Notes: generated by a model from the sequence alone, not told the origin. Counted from the stretch's first letter, positions 21,566 to 33,900 are shown. The stretch: 64,000 nt of DNA from Kitagawia praeruptora (GCA_037693485.1 CM075344.1:41636501-41700500); one strand, 5' to 3'. Made by a program: numbers and translations.

Positions 21566-24500
21566 ATGGCAACAGTAAAGTTTAACACCAACTTCATCGC
21601 TCTCACTAGTGATGTTGAAGCACCCAATGCCAATTTCAAGTGCTTTGTGAAATGGATGGCTGAGTCGTATATCAAGGATGCACTCTCTGCCAACCCAACT
21701 CTATATCTAGATATTCTGGAACAATTCTGGAGTACTGCTATTGTGGAGGTTGTAGCCCTGGAAAACGCAATTACTTCATATGTCATCTACTGCAAGGTTC
21801 AAGATAAGGAAATCACTATCACTACTGCAGACATGAACCAAGCACTAGGCCTACAACAAGAGTCATTTGACAGAATGGCCACTAATGCAGAGTTGGAGGA
21901 ATTCTTTGAGTTCATAAACTACTCAGATGGGATTAACCTTGGAAAGCTAAACAGAAAGAATCTGAGAAAGGAGTGGAGTTATGTGTTTGCAACTCTTCTC
22001 CAAGTCTTCACTGCCAGGAAATCAAGCTTTGATCAAATCAGTGCACCTGTGCAGCAAATTGGATATGCTTTGGCCTATGGGAAGAAGATTGATGTTGTCC
22101 AAATCATACTCCAAGAATTATATGGGAGACTTGGTAAGAACACAACCAAGAGAGGTACTAATATTTTCTTCCCTTGCTTTATTCAATCTGTACTTAATTA
22201 TAAAAATGCTTCATTGATTGAATTGCCTGGGATTGATAAAAATAAAATAGGCTATCCTAAGTCCATGACCAAACTCATTTTTGGTAATTTGGAGACTAGG
22301 AATGATGTGGATGTAAGACTGAACATAACTCCCCATATGGAGAGTTTGTTTAGGACTTATCCCCACAACATGCCAACATTTGATGCAAAATCTAAGTTAG
22401 CACAGCCCAAGCAAGTAGAACAAAATGCTAACCCAGGGCCTGCTAACCAACCCTCTCAACCAAACACTCTACCACATACTGAGCCAACTGCATCATCCTC
22501 TCAAAAGGGTGATGTTAGTAAAAAGAAGAGAAAGGAAGTAATGTCTGCACCATTGAATATCTTGTCTGAAGCAGCATTAGCTGTTGAATTAGGTCTAGGA
22601 AGTGAGGAACCTGAGTTACCCTTACACAGGACAAAGAAGAAGAAAATTAAGACCACCTCTTCAGTCACACAAATGGCTGAAGTTGTAAAATCAGGAGCAC
22701 ACAGCTCACTAGGTGTATCCTCTCAACAGGGTGCACCTATAGAATCAAGCATCCTCCCCAATGCACCTTCTTGTATAGAGTCAGCACATGGGAGTGATAA
22801 GGCTGGCACAACACTGAGTGGAGAGCACATCACATTTGAAACTCCCTCTATCTCTTAGGGGGAGTTGCCAAAATCTACTCTTAAACACACTTCTCTTCCA
22901 GAATCTAACTCTGAAATTTCTTTGGAACCTGCAACTCAGGCAACTGAGATGCAAGGTATTGATCATCAAGAATTCTTTTCTCTTAATGAGCCAATAATTT
23001 CAAGTGACTTAGTGCATGACACTTTGATCACCACTCAGAACCCACATTTAGATGGTGAGGGAATGCATGCTGAGGCATCTCCTAATGACACCATCACAAA
23101 CACAGAGGTTCCACTAGTTTTTACTAGAGACTCTGTGCCTGTGTCAATTGCTGGTGTAATTCATCCCACCTCTGTGGTGACACCAGTAGTAGAGTCAATC
23201 CATCCGGTTACAGAAGTTGCATCTGTAACTGAGGAGTCTAGCTTGCCTAGCTCTAGCTCTGACTTCATGTCGAAATGGCTGAAGCCTGTGCAACATGACA
23301 GTGCTTCAGGATCAGGGTCTGTTCCACAACAATTGACGGTTGAAGCACTTCAAAGCTTAATTGTGGATCAGATTCCTGAGTTCACAAAGATTGCTCAGAA
23401 CCTTCTCACTGCAGACATGCCTAATCCAGACTATGAGGCTATTCTGTTATGCCATAGGGATGATGTGGAAGTGCAGAAGTCAAAGATCATTGATGATGCT
23501 GAGAGAGATGGCAACATAGATGCCTGGTTGCAAGGAAAATATGATATTACTCTCGATGAAGCACTTCAGTATCTCAGGGAGGAATACATCACTTCACTGG
23601 GCTCCAATGCAAAATCCCTGTCACCTGGTGAAGTGTATGAAGCTGTAAATGATTCCTACAAGGGTTTCCTCAAGGCTGCACACTATCTTGGCAAGGGAGT
23701 CAAAACTGAAGTCAACAGGGTGTGTGACAAGACAGCCACTTCAGTAGCAGAAGTCAAGAGGGCCTTTGATGCTAAATTCCCTCAGCTAGATAGTGTGTTC
23801 AAGGACATCAAACACTGCAACTCTACCTGCACCCAGATGGATAATGGGCTAGCTCTGCTAAAGGATACTGTCACAGGTCTGGGGCATCAATTTCAAAATC
23901 TATCTGACCAGACTACAGATGCCAATGCCATGCTGAGGACAATGTTCAAGAATCTTAATGGAGATAGGCTAGTGACTGATGTCCCTGTGCATGAACTGTC
24001 TAAATATGAAGTGAAGAGGCTGCAGGATCAATCTTTATCTGGTTTCAAGGCCAATGAGTTATTCACTAAGGTGAACACTCTTGAACAGGAGGTAGCTACT
24101 CTTACCAAGTCCAATGCTCATCTTACAGAAAAGGTTGCACTGCTAAATGATCAGTTGGACACTCAAGCATCCACCACAGCTGATGTCCTTCTGCATCAAC
24201 AATCCATGTTAGCTGCAATGATGAAGCATATGGGTCTCCCTCTACCTGATGAATCTTCAATCCCAAAGGACATTTCTACAGCCTCTGTGCCTGACAACAA
24301 GCCTAAGGGGGAGAAGAAGGCAAGGAACTCAAATACAAAGGGGGAGAAAGGCATAATAATAAAAGAGGGTGGTCAACAAAGGGCTTCAAAGTCTCTAGCA
24401 AATGTGCCTGGCAAAGGAAAATCCAAAGTGGATGAGCCTCCATCTACCTTGCCAGTTGTCACTCTACCAACTGTGCACATCACTACTCCTGGAGGACAAA

Positions 24501-27500
24501 AGCAATCCATAACTACCACAGTGGTTGCAGGGAGTATGCCATCTGACAAACCTCCAACCTCTATATCTGAGAGTGCCAAGCCTGTAGAAGTCAAAGTTGT
24601 TACTGAGGCCAAGCTGCAAGAAGTTGCCAACTCAGATATTTATCATGATAAAGCCTTCTTGGAGTTTCTGAAAGCCATAAGGGAACAGGTTGGTGACACT
24701 CAGTTTTATCTGAGGGAGGTGAAGAAGCAGATTGACTACATCACTGTCATCCCCAAGAAAGTCAACAATCTATGGGTCAAGGAGATAGTGATGGTTTCCA
24801 AATTAAAGATATGGCATCTAACATACCAGACTCTACAAGACCTAAAACACTCAGAGATAGATGCCATACTTGAGCTCATTGAGAAGAGGAATGAGAACAG
24901 CAAAAGTCTGTTTGATGATTTGAGGAATGGTCAACCTTCAAGGCTACCAGAAGTGATCAAGAAGCCATGGACAATCATTTATCAGTCTGGCACCAGAATT
25001 GAAGATATCAAGCAATTGGTCATTCCCCATGATCTCACCACTAAAAATCACAGACTGATCATTGCTATCATTGATCAATTACAGAAGAAGGTTGGAGCCA
25101 GAAATGCTGAAGAAACTGAGGCACTGCACATCCTCAGAACCTATATTGCAACTGGTGAAATTCCAGAGATGGCTCAACCTAGGAGAAATAAGGATGATGA
25201 TTCTGAAGACAAAGGTGATGGGAGGAGAAGACATCACAGGAGAGATAAGGGTGATGAAGACAAGAAGAAAAAGGGAGACAAGGATAAAAAGGATGATGAT
25301 GACCAAGGTAAAACATATGAGAGAAAGAGTGGGAGACAGCAAGCTGATAAGTGGATTTTATATCTACTTGGAGCATTCATATCGGCTTAAATTGATTGTT
25401 TTGGACTCAAGTTTGTGTAGTTTTGATGTGTTTTGCTTAGTTGTGCAGAGTTACAAGAATGTTGATTAAGGTTGATGCTTCTATCGTTTTTGGAGAATAA
25501 ATTAGTTAAAATTCGGATTTCTGAGACGGTTGCGCAGTCTACACTGTTTTGGACATATCTGGAGTTCTAGAAGTCAGTTTTCAGCGATCTTACTGCCCAC
25601 GCGAAGCCTGGGAGATTTTCTACAACTTGGGATAGGATTACCACGAGCAAATTGCGCCGGGTAGGAGCAATCTGCGCGAAGAACAGACTGTTGGGCGCAA
25701 GTTGCCCCTGAAAAATTATAGTTTTTACTATTTTGGCCATATCTTGAGTTCTACAACTCCGTTTGGGGCCCGTAAGCAATCCACGCGAAGATAATGAGAG
25801 TCTCTATCATTCTAAAGAGGCCCAGACGTCCAAGCACAACTGGAAAGGTTAGGAAAAACAGAAGAAAAGAAGATACGAATTTTCCTTAATAAAACATATT
25901 CAATTTAGGAAACGTATTTTTGCAGAAATTCTATTATAATTCTGTTTTGGTATTTTCTTGCTGGGCAAGACTTTTAGAGCCTATATAAACACATCTAGGA
26001 TATTATTTTGAAGGATCGAAAAATTATTGTACATAACTTGTATATTCTAGTATAGAGAGATTAGAGATAGCTATTCACTTTTCTTTGGAGATTGAAGGTT
26101 TTTCTCTATTCTTTATAATATTATGTGTTCATATTATATCTCTTGCTTTATTAGTTTAATTATGTATGAGTAGATAATTAATCTAGGGTTAAGTAGAACC
26201 CTAGTTATGATTGATGTGTGAATTTCCCAATTCCCCCAATTTGATTGTTTAATTTCTCTTGCTTATTGAGTTGTTTTAATTAGCAATTACAAATCAGACG
26301 TGATTATGTTTATCGTTTGAACCATTGTCTATTTATCAACGAGAGTTGGATTTAGATGGTTGTGATTTATCCAATGAGGACATGAACTTCTCCATGAGAA
26401 TAGGTAGAACGGATTGTTAGGAAGTTAGGGTGCTGTGATTAATGTCTCTAAATTGCATGATACCATGAGAATAGGTTTGATTGTATTTTAGAGAAGCCAT
26501 TAATACTCGAGAGAGGTTATTGGTATTTATAGGGTGCATCTTTCCTTTTGAGTATTATACGATTGATTGGGGAGGGAATTCACGATTGCATTAATTCATG
26601 CTAGTGGGGATACTTAATTCTGGACGTTTTAGTTAATTGATTAATTGCATTAGTATAAAATTAGTATAATAATCTTTGATATTTTATTGTGTTACTTGCT
26701 TGGCTGAATTGAATCGAGAACAACTGGTGATTGACACGTTTGTCTCTGTGGGATCGACTCTGACTTACCCTACTACATAGTTAGAAGGATTTGTTAGATA
26801 TTATTATTTGATAGGCACGCGACAGCCTTGTCACAAGCCTTAGGCACTGCTAGCAGTAACCTCACCACAACACAAGACTCTAAGTCTAGGGTGAATACTG
26901 TTAGTAGTGACCTAGCAAAATCTACATCTGTGGCTTCTGCAACTGTCTTACCACCTCAAGAAGAGAAGAAGATTCAAGTCAAGAAACCATGTGTATGTTT
27001 CAGAAAGCAATCTGCTAGTGGAATACTACTATGGTCTACCAACAAAGGTCAAAGATTTCTGCCAAGCAATCATGTCAAGAGGATGAAATTTAAACATGTT
27101 GCAAGAAGAGTGAAGCTATCCAAATCTAGAGCCCTAACAATCATTCCAGGATTGAAACTCCAGCCACTTGATGAAGACTTTGATGAAGAGCAACTGCAAT
27201 TTCTAAGAGCTCAAAAGATATGCTATGCTGCAATTGTGGATGACCACCTTGAAATCAAGTACACTGATGGGAAAGAAATGAAATTCAAACAAGGGGGTTG
27301 TCAACATTGGGGTAAATTGTATGAGATAGAAAGAATCATTGCATTGCTCAATTCTAAAGACAAGGTGGAGAAAGTATGGAAGCTGGAATTGATTGACTTT
27401 GTGAAAATGAAGAAAGATTATGCTGAGAAGATAAGAAAGGGCTTCTATGAGAAATGGTTAGAAAGGGAGAAAGAAATTGATAGACTGGAGATTGAAGTAG

Positions 27501-27802
27501 AAAAGCTAAGGGCAAAGGGATTGTGTAGAGTTCAGTTTGATCCCTATGTGGTGAAGTATAGGAGAAGAAATGGAGACAATGTCAATATAAGAATGGACCT
27601 ACTCAGTCACTATCCTGCCAACATTCTGAAGCCAGTGCTTGAAGATTTCAAAAACTCTATTATGATTGAAGAATTGGATGCTATGACAGAAATCATGAGA
27701 GCAATAGATGAGATTGCAAGAAAGGAGAAAGAAAGGAAACAGAAAGCATATGATGATCTACAAGCCCAAGCAATGGAGATGCAATCAAAAGAAAATGGCT
27801 AG
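21566..27802 (+). pseudogene. Giant third ORF of copia copy A (env-like position), broken
   Basis: Starts MATVKFNTNFIALTSDV at 21566. The frame runs to 22858 (TAG at 22856-22858; copy B has CAG there), continues in frame to 25344, is split by a solo LTR (25345-26833 plus 5-bp duplication), and resumes in the same frame to the stop at 27800-27802. Removing 1494 inserted bases leaves 1581 codons. The N-terminal ~230 residues are a folded-looking segment (ILEQFWSTAIVEVVALENA; IGYALAYGKK), followed by a low-complexity Ser/Thr/Pro-rich part, helical/coiled-coil stretches (VNTLEQEVATLTKSNAHL), a Lys/Asp-rich stretch and a basic C-terminal region. I see no clear signal peptide or transmembrane helix, so 'envelope-like' refers only to position. 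Function unknown. Confidence 0.75.
25345..26833 (+). mobile_element. Solo LTR inside the third ORF of copy A
   Basis: Begins TGATAAGTGGATTTTATATC and ends GACAGCCTTGTCA, flanked by a perfect CAAGC duplication (25340-25344, 26834-26838). No internal region is present, so it is a solo LTR left by LTR-LTR recombination. A TATA-like TATATAAA is at 25982-25989. The tail GTCTCTGTGGGATCGACTC resembles LTR ends of plant Athila/Tat-type Ty3/gypsy elements; orientation and family are tentative. Confidence 0.85.
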
Positions 27803-27945
27803 TACCTCATCATACTGTAAGAGTATTTATCTTGTAATTTCATTTATGTGTTCAATCAAAATACATACCTGTACTTTTAAAGTTTTATCTTTATGTATGT
27901 TAGGCTTGTTATCAGACATGAAATTGTGACTAAGGGTCTCACTCA

Positions 27946-27960
27946 CAATTTGGGGGAGAT
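27946..27960 (+). other. Polypurine tract of copia copy A
   Basis: ATTTGGGGGAGAT directly before the 3' LTR start; primes second-strand DNA synthesis. Confidence 0.8.
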
Positions 27961-29636
27961 TGTTAGTTAAAGAGGCATGCCTGTACACATCTAATAACAA
28001 GCCTAATTGTTTGTAATGCTTTGCATTACTTACATGACCTCTTAACTGAGGGAACCTCTAGTTGTAGAGTTTCTGTTTGTATTGTACTTGTAGTAGGCAT
28101 CAAATCCTAGTTGTGTAATTGTACAAATAGAGTCTAGAATAATGCTTGAAAGAAGTTCCAAGGTTCATGCCTCAAGCAAGGAGTTAAAGACTGTCAAATA
28201 ATCACAGTTGGGATTTGAAGAAATGAAGAATTTGCCTAAGTACCAATTCGAGAAGTCCAGCATTCGAGAAGTCAGGGATTCGATATCTCAAGACACTATT
28301 CGATATCTCTGAATACACTGTTCGATATCTCATTCGATATCTCAGGGATTCGATATGTCTACTACTCTATTCGAGAACTCAAGAAGTCAACAAGTCAAGA
28401 TGGTATTCGAGTTCTCAAAGAGTCAACAAGTCAAAGTTCCATTCGATATCTCAAGGACTCAGAAAGCTATTCGACAACTCGAGGATTCGATAAGTTAAAT
28501 GTTCTATTCGACAACTCAAGGAATCCTGATGGAAAAGAGCTATTCGAGAAGTGGTTCGATATGTCATTATAACAGTATTCGAGAACTCAGAGTTATCGAT
28601 CAAGTCAATTCTAGTTCTCGAATCACTTACTTAGTCACTTCTCGAATACATTCTTGGAGACAAAATACTGAAGAAATTGTACAAGTCAGAAACCTGCAAC
28701 AAGCCAATGCACTTTATGGACCACAATCTGTAACGTGCTCTGGAAAGCCTACAAGGAAGCTTGGAGAGATATAGAAGAGACAAGGAGCTAAAGAAGTGGA
28801 TCTAAACGGGCTTTGCAAAGTCAAATCTGTAACCGTTTGGACACTTACTCAAAAAGGATAGACAGACTAGAAAGTAATTTGTTTAGCTACCTTATTTGCA
28901 GTAAGTAGGCTGTATCCATGTTCTATAAGGACACAGCCTGACTTCATAACTTAGTAACATTTTTTGTGAGTCAAGTTTTTCATACACTGTAAGCCATATC
29001 TCTCTGAGAAAAACGAAGCTGAGAATACTACCATTTGTATTCACAGATTGTAGCAACCTTTATCTAATAATACATTAGATTAAAGTGATATTCAGCATGT
29101 TTGGCTAATGCTCCTTAAAGGAGTTTGAAGCTTTAAGTTAGTTTTGCCCTATTTGTCTACTCCGACTTTAAGTCGGTTTTAAGTTAAAAAACTGCTTTAA
29201 GTCATAAGTTACATTTAGGTACTTTTGACTTATGACTTATGACTTGTGATTTTTTTTTTTAATTTTTAATTTTTCACAATTCTTGTAAAGCTTAAATATC
29301 ATGAATTTAAAATTATTTTAAGTCAAATTTCACTTTAAGTTAAAATTATTAAATCCCCATTTAACTTTAAGTAAAATTACCCAAACACTTTCATTCAACT
29401 TAAAGTAAACAACTTTACTTTCTCCTTTAAGTTAAAAATACCTCCATTAAGTCAAAAGTAACTTATTTTAAGTAATCCCAAACACCCTCATTGTGTCTTG
29501 TGTTGTTTATTTATCCGCACCTTCACTTTTACACTCACAGGCACTTATCTGCTACATAGACTCAATCAAAGAAAAGTTCAAGAATCCATTCACCCCCCCC
29601 CCCTCTGTATTCTTTTACCGTATTCAATACTCAACA
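27961..29636 (+). mobile_element. 3' LTR of copia copy A, carrying a MITE
   Basis: Starts TGTTAGTTAAAGAGGCATG, ends AATACTCAACA. It matches the 5' LTR except for scattered substitutions, loss of 21 bases in the first motif repeat (near 28249) and a ~400-base insertion at 29093. Confidence 0.92.
29093..29489. mobile_element. MITE inserted in the 3' LTR of copy A
   Basis: The 5' LTR reads GTGATATTGTGTC without interruption; here 397 bases plus a 3-base duplication (ATT at 29090-29092 and 29490-29492) are inserted. Ends CAGCATGTTTGG and the complement of CCAAACACCCTC are weak inverted repeats sharing TGTTTGG. A 3-bp duplication and such ends suggest a PIF/Harbinger-type MITE, though ATT is not the usual TWA. 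The interior repeats TTTAAGT/ACTTAAA words. Confidence 0.65.
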
Positions 29637-30480
29637 GTAACTATGTCCTGTTTCCGTGAACTCCAACATATTGCTGCTCCATTTAGCAGAAACACATACC
29701 CAGAAGTACTTTTTCTGTCATCCATATCACGAGCATAATCACTATCTGTATAGCCCAGAAGATTTGTGTTTAATGACTTTCCATAGAAGATTCCAAAGTC
29801 CAATGTTCCCTTCAAGTACCTCAATACTCTTTTAATAATCAACATATGCTCCTCCCTGGGATCGGCCATAAAACGAGATACTAAACATACTACAAACATT
29901 AGGTCAGGTCGTGTTACCGTCAGATACATGAGACATCCAACCATCTGCTTATAAAGTGTTGCATCTACTTGATTACTTCCTTCCTTTGAGATAATTATCC
30001 CTGGAACAATTGGATTCTTGACAGCATTGCAACTCCACATATTGAACCTTTCAAGAACTTCTTTGGCATATTTCTTCTGACAGATGTGTATACCATCATT
30101 TGTTTGACAAACTTCTACCCCCAGAAAGAAACTCATTTTTCCCATGTCTGTCATCTCAAACTCCCTTTTCATTGAAGCCTTGAATTCTGCACTCATGAGC
30201 TCATCATTTCTAGTAAATATTAAATCATCAACATAAAGGCTTACCATTAAAATTCCATTTCCTGCCTTCTTCAAGAACAATGTGTGATCATAGTTGCTTT
30301 TCTGGAATCCTTCATTCAAGAAATAACTCTCAATTCTTCTGAACCAAGCTCTTGGTGCCTGTTTTAGACCGTATAGAGCCTTTCTTAGTCGATAAACTTT
30401 GTCTTCCTCCCCTACTTTGATGAACCCTTCAGGTTGGTCTACATAAACTTCCTCCTTTAATTCACCGTACAAGAAGGAAA
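29637..30480 (-). pseudogene. Copia reverse transcriptase fragment (partner of 13227-13619)
   Basis: Minus-strand frame from 30472 reads YGELKEEVYVDQPEGFIK (first residues) then ALYGLKQAPRAWF, LYVDDLIF, MGKMSFFLGVEV, VTRPDLMFVVCLV and DRKSTSGYVF, and runs to the copy A insertion site at 29637. This is the C-terminal half of copia RT and the start of RNase H. The upstream end at about 30474-30480 joins directly to LTR sequence, so the N-terminal half is deleted. The remaining frame is otherwise open, consistent with a recent event. Confidence 0.87.
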
Positions 30481-30729
30481 CAAATTAATGTTTGCACAAA
30501 TGTAATCAGAAAACAAGTTGATTTTATTCAGAAAGAAAACTATGGCTTTTATAGAAGCCAAGTCTTACAACGTGTGCACCAACGTGCATAAACCATAAGC
30601 CAGAAAAACAAGGAAAGTAACAAACCTATACCTACATGAACTCTAGTAACGAAAGACTAGGTCATCTCCTAAAAACAAGCAACAAGCATGACTTATTCAA
30701 AATAACTACTGAATTAAGTAAAACCAACA
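30475..30729 (-). mobile_element. 5' LTR of the minus-strand copia element, truncated at its inner end
   Basis: Identical to 12975-13229 region's LTR apart from about one base; starts TGTTGGTTTTAC at 30729 (minus) and lacks the last few bases (TATCA) before joining RT sequence. Confidence 0.8.
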
Positions 30730-30734
30730 GAATT

Positions 30735-30954
30735 AAGTTACCAAACTACAAGTTTTAAAGAATCGATCTGAAATATTAAATGTCTATCTGAAATGCTTAG
30801 CACGTTTGAAGCAGCCTCGGGACAGAAGATCAATGTTGATAAGTCATCAGTTTTTTCCAACAGAAACACAGATGTTATAGTTAGAAATGAGGTATATGAA
30901 TTGCTAAAATTCAAAGAAATTAACCAATGATAATACTCACTATTTGGGGTTGCC
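30735..30954 (+). pseudogene. L1-type LINE ORF2 fragment (RT C-terminal part), left of the hAT insertion
   Basis: From about 30790 the plus strand encodes FEAASGQKINVDKSS, a strongly conserved word of plant L1 reverse transcriptases, followed by decayed sequence up to TATTTGGGGTTGCC. The frame is broken by stops. The LINE word Y-L-G-L-P-N is split by the hAT-like element at 30955 and resumes at 35056, showing the two parts were contiguous. The start of the LINE is not identifiable; the copia element lies directly to the left. Confidence 0.75.
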
Positions 30955-33900
30955 TAGACCTGGAAAATCGGGTAAACGGATCGGTTTCGGATCGGATCTG
31001 CTTCGGATCGGATCCACTTTTGGTTAAGGTACTATTTAGAGCCTGTTCGGTTCGGATCGGATCTGATTCGGTTCGGATCCACTTTCGGTTAAGGTACTAT
31101 TTAGAGCCTGTTCGGTTCGGATCGGATCTGATTCGGTTCGGGTAAAATTCGGATTAAAATCGGATAAATTTTGGATTAAGATCGGATCAAATTCGGTTTG
31201 GTTCTCCTTCGGATTTTTACTGTTCGGATCGGATTTTGTTTGGATGTTGGAACATTCGGTTCGGATCGGATTGTCGAAATATATCTAATTTTTTGATGTA
31301 CCCAAATTTCCAAAAACCAAAAAATTATTTTGGCTTGAGATCTTAGCAATGAACAACTAAATTGACTAGTAGTACTAGTAACTAGTGCTTTCTTACAGCT
31401 TTTTGTTTCGTTTTAAAAAAAATATTTCTCGACGATCCAACTGTCGGATGTCAAAATATATTTAATATAGTGATATTCGCAAATTTTCAAAAATAAATAA
31501 ATTAATTTGGTTGGAAATCTTAGTAGTCAACTACCGAATTGACTAGTACTCATAACTAGTGTTTTGTCACGGATTGTTATTCTATTTTTTAAAAATTATT
31601 TTTCTACGATCCAACCGTACGGATCTCAAGATATATCTAATCTAGTAATATTCCCAAATTTTCATAAAATAAAAAATTAATTTGGTTGGAGATCTTAGTA
31701 GTCAACTACCGAATTGACTAGTACTCGTAACTAGAGTTTTGTCACGGATTGTTATTTTATTTTTAAGAATTAATTCTCGACGATCCAACCGTACGGATCT
31801 CAAGATATATCAAATCTACTGATATTCCCAATTTTCAAAAATAAAAAATTAACTTGGTTGGAGATCTTAGTAGTCAACTACTGAATTGACTAGTACTCGT
31901 AACTAGTGCTTTTTCACAGATTGTTAATTCTATGTTTTAAAAAATATATCTCGACGATCCAACCGTACGGATCTCAAGATATATCTAATTTAGTGATACA
32001 CCATAATTTTCAAAAAATAAAAAATTAATTTGGTTGGATATCTTAGTAGTCAACTACCGAATTGACTAGTACTCGTAACTAGTACTTTGTCACGGATTGT
32101 TGATTCTATTTTTTAAAAATTATTTCTCGACGACCCAACCGTACGGATCTCAAGATATATCAAATCTAATGATATTTCCAAATTTTTAAAAAATAAAAAA
32201 TTAATTTTCTTGGAGATTTTAGTAGTCAAATATTGAATTGACTAGTACTCGTAACTAGTGCTTTGTCACGGATTGTTGTTTCTATTTTTTAAAAATAATT
32301 TCTCGACGATCCAACCGTACGGATCTCAAGATATATCTAATCTAGTGATATTACCAAATTTCAAAAAAATAAAAAAATAATTTGGTTGGAGATCTTAGTA
32401 GTCAACTACCGAATTGACTAGTACTCGTAACTAGTGCTTTGTCACGAATTGTTGATTCTATTTTTTAAAAATTATTTATCGAAGATCCAACCATACAGAT
32501 CTCAAGATATATCTAATCTAGTGATATTCCAAAATTTTCAAAAAATAAAAATTAATTTGGTTGGAGACCTTAGTAGTCAACTACCGAATTGACTAGTACT
32601 CGTAACTAGTTCTTTGTCACGGATTGTTGATTCTATTTTTTTAAAAATATATCTCTACGATCCAACCGTACGGATCTCAAGATATATCTAATTTAGTGAT
32701 ATTCCCAAATTTTCAAAAAATAAAAAATTAATTTGTTTGGAGATCTTAATAATCAACTACCGAATTGACTAGTACTCGTAACTAGTGCTTTGTCACGGAT
32801 TGTTGATTCTATTTTTTAAAAATTATTTTTCGATAATCCAACTGTACGGATCTCAAGATATATCTAATCTAGTGATATTCCCAAATTTTTAAAAAATAAA
32901 AAATTAATTTGGTTGAGGATTTTAGTAGTCAACTATCGAATTGACTAGTACTCGTAACTAGTGCTTTGTCACGGATTGTTGATTCTATTTTTTAAAAATT
33001 ATTTCTCGATGATCCAACTGTACGGATCTCAAGATATATCTAATCTAGTGATATTCCCAAATTTTCAAAAAATAAAAAATTAATTTGGTTAGAGATCTTA
33101 GTAGTCAACTACCAAATTGACTAGTACTCGTAACTAGTGTTTTGTCAAGGATTGTTGATTCTATTTTTTAAATATTATTTCTCGACGATCCAACCATACG
33201 AATCTCAAGATATATCTAATCTAGTGACATTCCCAAATTTTCAAAAAATAAAAAATTAATTTGGTTGGAGATCTTAGTAGTCAACTACCGAATTGACTAG
33301 TACTCAAAGCTAGTGCTTTGTTACGGATTATTGATTCTATTTTTTAAACATTATTTCTCGACGATCCAACAATACGGATCTTAAGATATATCTAATCTGG
33401 TGATATTCCCAAATTTTCAAAAAAGAAAAAATTAATTTGGTTGGAGATCTTAGTGGTCAACTACTGAATTGACTAGTACTCGTTACTAGTGTTTTATCAC
33501 GGATTGTTGATTTCTATTTTTTAAAAATATATTTCGACGATCCAACCGTACGAATTTCAAGATATATCTAATTTAGTGATATTATCAAATTTGTAAAAAA
33601 TAAAAAATTAATGTTTAAAATCTTAGTTGTCAACCATCGAATTGACTAGTACTCGTAACTAGTGTTTTGTCACGGATTGTTGATTCTATTTTTAAAAATT
33701 TATTTCTCGATGATCCAACCGTACGGATCTCAAGATATATTAAATCTAGTGATATTCTCAAATTTTCAAAAATTAAAATTAATTTGGTTGGAGATCTTAG
33801 TAGTCAACTACCGAATTGACTAGTACTCGTAACTAATGCTTTGTCACGGATTGTTGATTCAATTTTTTAAACATTATTTCTCGACGATCCAACCGTACGG

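Larger units (their letters stand above)
13620..29636 (+). mobile_element. SIRE/Maximus-type Ty1/copia element, copy A (16.0 kb)
   Basis: Complete insertion with TG...CA LTRs and a GTAAC duplication (13615-13619, 29637-29641). Order: 5' LTR, tRNA-Met-type primer site TGGTATCAGAGC, gag, pol (protease, integrase, RT, RNase H), a spacer with TTCTCGAA repeats, a very long third ORF, polypurine tract, 3' LTR. The order protease-integrase-RT-RNase H marks Ty1/copia; RT words and the extra downstream ORF fit the SIRE/Maximus lineage. Copy A is disabled by a gag nonsense codon, a one-base deletion in pol, a nonsense codon in the third ORF and a solo LTR inserted there. The LTRs differ by fewer than about ten substitutions, a 21-bp indel and a MITE. 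Confidence 0.92.
12969..30729 (-). mobile_element. Ty1/copia deletion derivative, minus strand, split by copy A
   Basis: Its two LTRs are 12969-13226 (3' LTR) and 30475-30729 (5' LTR, last few bases missing), flanked by a perfect GAATT duplication (12964-12968, 30730-30734). I see about one mismatch between the LTRs, so the insertion is young. Between them remain only the second half of reverse transcriptase and RNase H; the 5' LTR end joins directly to mid-RT, so primer-binding site, gag, protease, integrase and the RT N-terminus were deleted. The 16-kb copia copy A later inserted between 13619 and 29637. A polypurine tract (minus strand AAGGGGAGGATT) sits directly before the 3' LTR. Confidence 0.85.

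Noticed and set aside
21566..25344. Third copia ORF as a true envelope protein
   Set aside because: I found no signal peptide, transmembrane helix or fusion-like segment; only its position resembles env.
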